From NCBI RefSeq assembly GCF_000973725.1, contig NZ_CP009621.1:4767001-4831000 (forward strand): a DNA stretch of 64,000 nucleotides. Reading direction: 5' to 3'. Numbering within the stretch: position 1 is the stretch's first letter; each line of letters starts with the position of its first letter. Of this stretch, positions 27,369 to 34,772 are shown in pieces. The DNA is from Pontibacter korlensis. GTDB taxonomy: Bacteria; Bacteroidota; Bacteroidia; Cytophagales; Hymenobacteraceae. A program made the translations under genes and the position numbers. The notes under the pieces were generated by a model. It searched no databases. It saw only the letters and a list, made by a program, of their open reading frames with translations, and was not told the DNA's origin.

Positions 27369-28610
27369 TTAACTAGTTTTAATATCCCCCGTTACCTTCC
27401 CGTACAGTTTGGTGAGCGGTGTGGAGCTTAGGCCGTGCACTACCACCGACGTACAGATAATCAAGCTTACTACATCCCACACGAGCGGGTTGTGCAAGCG
27501 GTGCTCTGCCAAAGAGCCGTAGTAGATAGCGGCAACGGCGACAGGGCCAAACCACCCCAGAAACAGCGCATCTTTTGTACTGCGCAGGCCTGGCAGAAAG
27601 TATCTTAGGAGCAGCAATACAGGCGGACGGCGAAGCAGGATAACTGCAACGGCCAAGAGTATACCTTTCCAGCCAAGCTCCATCCAGCCACTCCAAGGAA
27701 TGGCGGTGCCTAGTAGCGCAAAAATCGGTACAGAGAAGAAACGGTTCACTGCCTCCTGGCCTTTCTCTTCTTCGCCCCTTTCTTCCTGATTTACCACCTG
27801 TACAAAGGCTGCCCCAGCTGCAAATACTACCAGCACCTCATCGCTGTGAATGAGTTTACCAGCTCCAACCGCTATAAACGCCAGGGCAACCGTATACACC
27901 AGTCGCCACTCCTCCTGTATCAGATCCCGCTTCTCTGAAAACTGCAGCAGCTTGGCTGCCACAAAACCCAGCAGCAGGCCAAAAGCAGTGGCTCCCAGCA
28001 CCTCCCATAGCAGTGTGTGTGTCAGCCAATGAGGCACCACTTCCTCATTCAATTTGGTAAGCACCAGCAGCGGCAGAAACACAAACAGATAGCTTAGTCC
28101 ATCGTTGGCACCTGACTCAAAAGAGATGGCATTACGAATCCTATCAGGCAGGTTCTTCTTGGCGACAGGTCCGGTTACTATGGGGCTGGCAGCAATAGGG
28201 TCTGTGGGAGCTATGATGGCTCCGATTAGGAGGGCAAGCCAGAATGGGATTCCGAGGATAAGGTAAACCAGTAACGAACTGATCATCCACATCAACAGCA
28301 TTCCGACTCCTATCAGGATGAGCATTGCCTTCCAGTTCTGCCGCGGATACTCCTTTGGTACACGGAGCGCCACACTAACCAAACCTACTCCCAGTGTAAG
28401 GCGCGCTGCATTTTCCAGAATGGTAGATTTGTTCCCGAGCTTAGCCGGATCAAAAAAGTCGAACACTTCAGGTCCAACCAAAACACCTATTAGTAGCGCC
28501 AAAAGTGTTGCTGGCACCGGGCTCTTTTCCAAAAACTTAGAACCTAGTCCCAGAACAAGTACAATCCCTCCTATTATTGCAACGATAACGTTGATTTCGT
28601 TTATTTTCAT
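27369..28610 (-). CDS. cation:proton antiporter (CPA1, NhaP-like)
   Basis: 413 residues with about 12 helices. The CPA1 ion-binding sequence is AIIAPTDPIAASPIVTGPVAKKNLPDRIRNAISFESGANDGLSYLF: TDP and the ESGANDG motif carry the transport aspartate. Later AGAAFVQVV and PVAVAAIYYGSLAEHR segments match the family. Exchanges Na+ or K+ for H+ across the inner membrane. Oriented with the VKOR and glycosidase genes (123 bp gap), so possibly part of one osmotic/ion unit. Confidence 0.9.
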   Translation of the reverse strand: MKINEINVIVAIIGGIVLVLGLGSKFLEKSPVPATLLALLIGVLVGPEVFDFFDPAKLGNKSTILENAARLTLGVGLVSVALRVPKEYPRQNWKAMLILIGVGMLLMWMISSLLVYLILGIPFWLALLIGAIIAPTDPIAASPIVTGPVAKKNLPDRIRNAISFESGANDGLSYLFVFLPLLVLTKLNEEVVPHWLTHTLLWEVLGATAFGLLLGFVAAKLLQFSEKRDLIQEEWRLVYTVALAFIAVGAGKLIHSDEVLVVFAAGAAFVQVVNQEERGEEEKGQEAVNRFFSVPIFALLGTAIPWSGWMELGWKGILLAVAVILLRRPPVLLLLRYFLPGLRSTKDALFLGWFGPVAVAAIYYGSLAEHRLHNPLVWDVVSLIICTSVVVHGLSSTPLTKLYGKVTGDIKTS

Positions 28611-28751
28611 CCGCCTTTTGGGTTATGATTGATAAACAATAGAAAAAAGCTATACTCTGACTGTTTGCTTTATACTTGTTCAGGCGAAAAAAGGACGAAA
28701 TAACACCGAAGAGCACCCTTTACTCTACCTAGGACTCACTCAGAAAACGTT

Positions 28752-28796
28752 CAAAAAAAGAACCGGTGAAGGAGCTTTTACCCCACTCTCACCGGT
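28752..28796 (-). terminator. intrinsic terminator of the TonB receptor gene
   Basis: 8-bp stem ACCGGTGA/TCACCGGT (28762-28769 and 28789-28796) followed on the minus strand by a TTCTTTTTTT tract, 38 bp beyond the receptor stop. Confidence 0.8.
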
Positions 28797-28834
28797 CCCT
28801 GATCCTTACCAGAAATTATAGTCTACCCCAGCTT

Positions 28835-30146
28835 TCAATTGCCTGCCCGATTCAGCTCCTCCAAGCTGTTGTTACGTCTTTTTGGATCGAACTTCTCTCC
28901 TTTGCTAAAGTTATAGCGCAGCGTCAGCCCCACATTGCGGTTCCTGAAATATTGGTTAAAGTCGTTCACATTACCTTCTCCAACATTGGCTGCTATTATG
29001 AGTCGTTGGCTTTTAAAGATGTCGTTCGCATTCAGGCTTACATCCAGAAAGCTTTTCTTAAGGCCGACGTTCACCCACCAACGCGGATCTACCTTATATA
29101 AGGCGTATACCCCAGGCCCCTGGTATACCCCATTAACTTCCATTTTCAGGTCTAGCGGCAGTATAATGTTGTGGTTAGACTGCAGCATGTAAAACACCTG
29201 GTCATTTACAATCAGCTGCTGATCGACCATTGTGCTATACTCATTGTATGACACTATAAGCGTATTGTTGGTATCCCAGTTTTTCATGATCTTAACAGGC
29301 ACAACGGCAGTCAGGCTCAGGTTTTGGGAGTCGTCTACGTTACCTATGGTATAGATAGTGGTTGCCGATTCCGGATCAATGGCTGGCAACTCGGCTATGA
29401 CATCCTGGTTGAGCTGGTAGCTTAGATTCAAGCTATAGTTCTTCTTATAAGTCTGTACTATGCCAAAAGCATGCGTATACTGCGGCCTTAAGTATGGATT
29501 GCCCTGCCAGTAAGTATAAGGATCACGATAAGAAAGGAAAGGGTTCAGGAAACCATAGTTAGGGCGCTGGATTCGGCGGCTGTAGCTGTAGTTTATCTCA
29601 TAATCCTCGCTCACACTCTGCTTGACAAACAAGCTCGGGAACAGGTCCAGGTAATTGCGTTTAGTTACCTGACCAGTGGTTTTAGACTCACCTTCTGATA
29701 TTGTCTGCTCTGCACGAAGGCCTGCCTGCACACTAAATTTATCCCCTACTTTGCTGCTCCAGTTAATGTAGGCTGCAAAGATATTTTCATCATACACAAA
29801 GTGGTTGGTTCTCCGCTGATCCAGCACAGGCACTTCGCTGTTGTTAAAGTAGAAGCGTGAATCGTTATCGGAGGCGACCTGGCTAGCCTTGGCACCTAAC
29901 TCCAGTTTGCGGCTCTTAGAGAAGGCACGGGTAAAGTCTATTTTAGCAGAGTAAATATTGAACCCGTTTGGTGTCTCAGTATAAAGGAAGTCCTGGAGGA
30001 TAGGGTTGTCTGTTGTAAGGGAATCGTAGTAATTATAAAAATTAGCCTCGCCCCGGTTCTTAATCCGCACATAGTCCAGGTCTGCTGATAGCGTGGTTCC
30101 CAGCGTATCGAACTTGCCCAGGTAGTGTAGGTTTGAAGTAAAGTTT
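28835..30146 (-). pseudogene. TonB-dependent receptor, 3' part (barrel), split by the nested IS
   Basis: This is the C-terminal 436 codons of the receptor begun at 34510. It reads NFTSNLHYLGKFDTLGTTLSADLDY and then barrel strands (SVSEDYEINYSYSRRIQRPNYGFLNPFLSYRDPYTYWQGNPYLRPQYTHAFG), characteristic of the outer-membrane beta-barrel family near TonB receptors. Joining base 33345 to 30146 makes R-F-T-N-F-T-S across the junction with no frame loss and gives 826 codons including the stop. Without excision the barrel has no promoter or signal peptide and should be silent. Confidence 0.88.
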
Positions 30147-30290
30147 TTGACACTCCCACGCCTAAAGGCAGTAGGATTCTTGGGCTACCGAACCATTGTC
30201 CTTGTATATCTCCCAAGCTGAAACGGTCTGCCCGACCGCCTTATTTCTTATATTACTAGCTGCGTTCACATCCCTGTCCAGGACGTGTCC
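30147..30290 (-). ncRNA. possible omega RNA region at the tnpB 3' end
   Basis: In IS200/IS605 elements the guide RNA of TnpB overlaps the tnpB 3' end and runs to the right end. The corresponding region is intact here, including the terminal hairpin with bulged T residues. No transcription evidence; position assigned from established family architecture only. Confidence 0.3.
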
Positions 30291-31302
30291 GTTAACACAG
30301 GTCCAATACCTGTCTGATAGCTGCAGGTCGGTGTTGCGCCAACCACAAACCCAGCAGTCCTGGGAGGTATGGTTGGGGGCTACTCTGTGAAACTCCCGAC
30401 CATACCACTCAGGACTTGTATTCCAGCATCTGCACGAACTGATACCACCCAGCATCGCTGATGCTTTTGGCAAGTTTACGGTTCTTGAGCATATGCTGCA
30501 CTTGCAGGTTCTCAACAACAATCGCTTGGCTCTCGCGAATGAGTTGCGTGCTGAATTTATGGTGGAAGTCCTTGCGGGTGTTGCTCACTTTCTGGTGCAG
30601 CCTGGCCAGCTTTGCGGCAGCCTTGCGCCTGTTGCTGCCACCTTTCTTCTTCCTCGATACAGCACGTTGCGCTCTCCTTAACTGGTGCTGATAGCGGTAT
30701 AGGTGTTTAGGATTGTCTACAACAACACCATCAGACGTGACAACGAAGGATTTTATACCAACATCCAAGCCTACCACTTTGCTTATCTGTGGTAGTCGCT
30801 CAATATCCACCTCACAACACAGCGTCACATACCACCCATCTGCTTCCTTGACAACGCTGCCTGTCCTGATAACCCCCTGCACATCCTGTGACTTGCGGTA
30901 CTTGACCTTGCCGATTTTCGGTAGCTGGACTGTACAGGTATTCTGGTGCAGCTTCACCCCCTGCTTGTAGGTGAACGAGCGATACTGGCCACGCCTGGCG
31001 AACCTGGGGAAGCCCTTGCCCTGCCTGAAGAAGCCATCGTAGGACCTGAACAATCTATCTGTCACCTCCTGTAAAGTTTGTGAGTGCACGCACCCGATCC
31101 ATTCCACGTCCCTGGCAATGGCAGAGAGCTCTTGCTGCACCTGGTTCTTCGATACGGAGATTTGATAGTTGGTCCAGAGTTGCCTCTTGTAGTCCAGGCA
31201 GAGGTTGTAGACATACCGGCACGAGCCGAGCCACTGCGCAAAAGCCTGTGCCTGCGCCCTGGTGGGTTTGAGTCGGAAGCGGTATGTCTTGATCTGGTTC
31301 AC
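30162..31302 (-). pseudogene. tnpB: IS605-type TnpB, single frameshift
   Basis: The start is a GTG at 31302 that overlaps the tnpA TGA. The first frame runs 297 codons to a stop at 30409. The second frame continues from about 30415 to the TAG at 30162. One extra base in the LEYKS/EWYGREF junction accounts for the break. RuvC residues are all present: D in GLDVGIKS, E in VVENLQVQ, and D in LDRDVNAASN. The zinc finger is CWVCG...CVNGH. Repaired length would be about 380 residues, normal for this guide-RNA-directed nuclease. As it stands, only a truncated protein would be made. Confidence 0.88.
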
Positions 31303-31703
31303 TGGTTCTTCTGGTCTTCCATGTACTTTTTAACAGTTGCTTCTGATATGTGCCCCACCGACTCCACCTAGTAGCTTCGTGTCCACAGCGTAGGCAGTTT
31401 CGGGGAACTCGCTGCGTAGCTTGAATGAAGTGTAGCCTTTAAGCTGCGCCACGATGAATGGCGGTGCAGCGGCTGGTGATGCTTTGACCAGCAGGTGAAC
31501 GTGGTCAAAGCATCACTTCCATTTTCTCTATCACCAAACCCAACTCACCAGCTTTCTCTATCAGTAGTTCTTTCAGGCGAACCTCTATATCACCTGTCAG
31601 CACCTTTCGTCTGAACTTGGGACACCATATCAGATGGTAGCCGATGTTGTAGACTCCAGGTGGATGAAGTTTTCCAGCGTTTCGGTTTGACTTCTTTCAT
31701 CAT
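31299..31703 (-). pseudogene. tnpA: IS200-type Y1 transposase TnpA, decayed
   Basis: Pieces of a roughly 130-150-residue HUH single-strand transposase can be read in three frames: GVYNIGYHLIWCPKFRRKVLTGD, LIEKAGELGLVIEKMEVM, then (shifted) DHVHLLVKASPAAAPPFIVAQLKGYTSFKLRSEFPETAYAVDTKL, then (shifted) HISEATVKKYMEDQKNQ. Lesions are a shift near the start, a +1 at the HUH motif (about 31485-31520), and loss of the WSRSYYVG-like segment before the tyrosine helix. It cannot be functional. Confidence 0.85.
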
Positions 31704-31862
31704 ATAAATATAAGAAGAAAGGTATAAGAGTGTCAACAGTATACGTATTTTCCTTTTTCACCACATCGAGTGGTTCAAAAAGGAAAACCAAATTCATCCC
31801 TTGGCTAAAGACCCAAGGTACTGTCTTCAAAGTCAAGGATTTTTGTTGCATTTTTCTTATCT

Positions 31863-33074
31863 TCACTCTACCTGAAAGAGAGCTCCCGGGCCGACTGGTA
31901 CTGGAAGTTCATCTTGCGTAGCCCTGGCCTGAGCTGGGGCTATTTCTTTTTCTGCTGTTTCTGGCTGCGTTTCCTGCGTTATTGCGTCTTTGTCAGCTGC
32001 GCTGACACCTGAAAGAGAGGCTCCGGCCTCCTGGATTTGGATGTTATTTTTGGGTTCCGCTGGCTGCTGCCCATAACGTGGATCATAGGCTTCATTCTTG
32101 CGCCACAGCGTCCAGAGCAGGATCAGCAGCTTGCGCTGCACGGCCACATACGCCTGCATCTTGGTCTTGCCCCTTTTCACGAGCCGCTCGTAGAGGGCAG
32201 TAAAGACAGGCTCTTTATAACGTACTACTGTAAAGGCCGGCAGGTGCATGGCCCGCCGGATGTGGGCGTTGCCTTTCTTTGATATTCTGCTTCTGCCCGA
32301 GCGCTGGCCCGACTGGTGCTCCACCACGTCATAGCCGGCGTAGCTGACCAGCTGGCCCTGCCGCTCGAAGGTGGCAAAGCCGTTGGTCTCGGCCAGGAGC
32401 ACGGCCACCGTCTTGAGCCCCACCCCCTTGACCGAGCGCATCTTCTCCACCCGCTCAGCCAGCAGCGGATCCTGGTAGAGCAGCTCCCCAATAGCCTCCT
32501 CCAGCTCCTGGAGGCTCTTGTCCAGGGTGCCGACCAGCTTCTGGAGGTTTCGCTCTACCTGCTTGACCACCAGCGCACCGTGATGCAGGGCATGGAGCTG
32601 GTTCAGGCACACGGTGCGCTGGTTGGAGAAGTCCTCCAGCTGGCGGGTCAGCAGGCGCAGCCGGTAGATGTTTTTCGACAAGGGCTGCCAGAGCTCCAGG
32701 AGCTGCTCCAGGCCCATCTGCGCCAGGCCCCTGGCATCGATCCTGTCGTTCTTGCTCTTGTTTCCCAGGGCCTGCAGGTAGCGCTTGGCCTTGGTGGGCA
32801 GCACCACCGAGACCTGGTAGCCCTCGTGGTAGAGGAACCAGGCCAGCTGCTCGTAGTACACGCCCGTGGCCTCCATGAGCAGGCGCAGCTCCACGTCCGC
32901 TGCGCGCTTGCCCTCCAGCCAGCGCTGCAGCTGCTTGAAGCCTGTGGGGGTGTTGGTGAATTTTCGGGAGGCTTTCACCTTCACCCGCCGCTCCATGTCC
33001 AGGGTGGAGAGGACCACCTCCAGGGCGTCTTTGCTCACATCGACGCCCAGGTTCTGACAGAGTAAATTCTTCAT
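31863..33074 (-). CDS. IS110 family transposase
   Basis: The ATG at 33074 (MKNLLCQNLGVDVSKD) gives 403 residues. An upstream in-frame ATG at 33125 lies in the probable RNA-coding leader. N-terminal DEDD catalytic domain: D in GVDVSKD, E in LLMEATGVYYEQLAWFLY, and D residues in NDRIDARGLAQMG. The C-terminal transposase domain has the serine region KGVGLKTVAVLLAETNGF and LVSYAGYDVVEHQSGQRSGRSRISKKGNAHIRRAM. Uninterrupted and apparently intact. The Ala/Glu-rich C-tail is variable. IS110 recombinases act with a bridge (seek) RNA encoded by the element. Confidence 0.92.
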   Translation of the reverse strand: MKNLLCQNLGVDVSKDALEVVLSTLDMERRVKVKASRKFTNTPTGFKQLQRWLEGKRAADVELRLLMEATGVYYEQLAWFLYHEGYQVSVVLPTKAKRYLQALGNKSKNDRIDARGLAQMGLEQLLELWQPLSKNIYRLRLLTRQLEDFSNQRTVCLNQLHALHHGALVVKQVERNLQKLVGTLDKSLQELEEAIGELLYQDPLLAERVEKMRSVKGVGLKTVAVLLAETNGFATFERQGQLVSYAGYDVVEHQSGQRSGRSRISKKGNAHIRRAMHLPAFTVVRYKEPVFTALYERLVKRGKTKMQAYVAVQRKLLILLWTLWRKNEAYDPRYGQQPAEPKNNIQIQEAGASLSGVSAADKDAITQETQPETAEKEIAPAQARATQDELPVPVGPGALFQVE

Positions 33075-33260
33075 AGCTGAAAGGGGCTTAAGTGGACAAA
33101 AAACATTCATCTTCCGGGCCTGCACTCACTCATGCCTGCGGATGGGGCAGCCGCTAGGTACTGTCCAGGCTTTTAAGATGAAGAGAAAGGGAAGGGATTC
33201 CTTGGGGGCGACATCATCAAAGTGTCTAGTGCAAGGGCTTTCTCCTTCCCTTTCTGTTAG
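33075..33260 (-). ncRNA. candidate IS110 bridge RNA locus
   Basis: The leader upstream of the IS110 transposase is untranslated and well conserved between this copy and the remnant at 9245-9436. It contains a 12-bp perfect inverted repeat (AGAAAGGGAAGG 33184-33195, CCTTCCCTTTCT 33244-33255). In the IS110 group the bridge RNA is transcribed from this left-end side. Boundaries and guide loops were not determined. Confidence 0.4.
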
Positions 33261-33344
33261 CTTACGTTTAAGAGCCTGATAAAATTGAACTTACGCTTAT
33301 ACTGCCAAAGATATGAGTGTTAGGGCTTTCTCTGGCATTTTCTC

Positions 33345-34510
33345 GTAAATCGGTTGTTGTTGTAGTTGTTGGCTTCTATATAAAGTATAGGTTGACCAGG
33401 GGCATTGCCCATGTAAGTATCGGTCAGGAAATCAGCCTCCAGGTAGTTGGTTCCATAGTAAACCATACCGCCAATACTGTGCTTGTCGCTGAGGCTGTAG
33501 TCGGTGCCAACACGTGTAAACGGAGGCCCTTGTACTTCGTAGTTTCCGGTAGCCTCCTGGTCAAAGTATACTGGCCCCTGCTCTGTTTGAAAAACTCGTG
33601 TGAACGTCGCTTCGCGCCCTCCCGCCCGGCGTGCCACATCCAGGTTTATAAAGGAATTCCATTTACCTGCCTTATGGTTAATGTTAGCGCCAGCAGAATA
33701 CGCATGCTGCTTGCCATTGTAAGTATAGCCAGCATACACACTGCCGTTCGTGCCGCTTATATCATTCTTTTTAAGGTTGATGTTCAGAATACCGGAGGAT
33801 CCTTCTGCATCATACTTGGAAGAAGGGTTAGTGATGATTTCGATGTTTTTGATATTTTCAGCAGACATGCCTTCCAGTAAATTGCGCAAATCTCTGCCCG
33901 ATAGGTAAGTGAGCTTGCCATCGAGCATAACGGTTACACCCGCTCTGCCATTAAGCTGTATATTGCCTTCCTGGTCTATGTAACCCCCCGGCGAAGTAGA
34001 TAGCACATCGTAGGCGCTTCTACCTGCTGCCAAAGCTGTACCCTCTATACTCACCACCATACGATCTGCCTCCTGTGTTATAGTTGGCCGCAGTATCTGC
34101 ACGGTTACCTCTTTCAGCTGTGTGGCAGTTGGACTGAATAGTATACTGCCTAAAGATTTTTCAGGATCCTGCCCAGTAATGGAGATCTGGCGGATTGTTT
34201 TGGTTTTGTACCCGATAAAACTAAGGGCAACCTCATATTCGCCTGCACTTACATCAGAGAAGGTAAATCGTCCGTTTGTGTCTGTCAGCGTGCCATCTAT
34301 GGCTTGCGTGGAGCCTTTCTGCAACAGTGCCACTGTAGCAAACTCTACAGGCTTACCCGTGGTTGAGTCGGTGAGAACACCATAGATTTTGCCACCGCCC
34401 TGTGGCGCACCTTGTGCAGGTGTTTGTAGCTTGTCCTGTGCCCCACCCGTTACTGATATGCCCAGGTAAAGGCATAGCTGTCCCAGTAAAAAGAGGAATC
34501 TTTTTTTCAT
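33345..34510 (-). pseudogene. TonB-dependent receptor, 5' part (plug), split by the nested IS
   Basis: Signal peptide (KKRFLFLLGQLCLYLGISVTGGAQ), carboxypeptidase-regulatory domain (GVLTDSTTGKPVEFATVALLQKG), plug (LSTSPGGYIDQEGNIQLNGRAGVTVMLDGKLTYLSGRDLRNLLEGM) and first barrel strands, ending NNYNNNRFT at the IS boundary. The frame then runs into the element and stops about eight codons later (33320). The rest of the gene is at 28835-30146. The truncated product would lack most of the barrel. Confidence 0.88.
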
Positions 34511-34772
34511 AGTATAGAAATTAGAAGTTTATGGTATGAAGGGTGGAATCAGCTGATGCGTAATAAAGACACAGGCAATACCTGATAGTTGCACCAGCCT
34601 TTGCTAAAGTTTAGAATATATTTAGGCTAGGCATAAGGCGCTAATGTACCAGCCACGAATCCGGATGAGTCGCAAAACAGGTATTCAACTGTAAAAACCG
34701 GGTAAGGGAGAGGTTAGGATGAGTACCCGCTAAGCTCCGGCCAGACAAGGTCCGGCCGAAGCCTACAAGAGC

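Larger units (their letters stand above)
30147..33344 (-). mobile_element. nested mobile element: IS200/IS605-type with IS110 inside
   Basis: 3198 bp inserted without target duplication. On the coding (minus) strand the host reads ATTTAC, then the element begins GAGAAAATGCC. A left-end imperfect hairpin (33303-33311 with 33329-33337) lies 7 nt in. The right end carries a hairpin with bulged T residues (about 30152-30173) and finishes in TCAA at 30147. TTAC on the left and TCAA on the right are the cleavage tetranucleotides known for IS608-like members. Inside, in order along the minus strand: an IS110 element, decayed tnpA and frameshifted tnpB. Confidence 0.85.

Noticed and set aside
23314..28610. 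Single operon from channel to antiporter
   Set aside because: The channel is on the opposite strand; only the antiporter, VKOR and glycosidase genes are co-oriented.
30162..31302. TnpB as a stand-alone guided nuclease or defence gene
   Set aside because: Frameshifted, lies inside IS ends with a decayed tnpA, and no other defence genes are near.
32316..33065. Long plus-strand frame (249 codons) opposite the IS110 gene
   Set aside because: Antisense shadow of a GC-rich transposase gene; Leu/Gln/His-rich with no family features.
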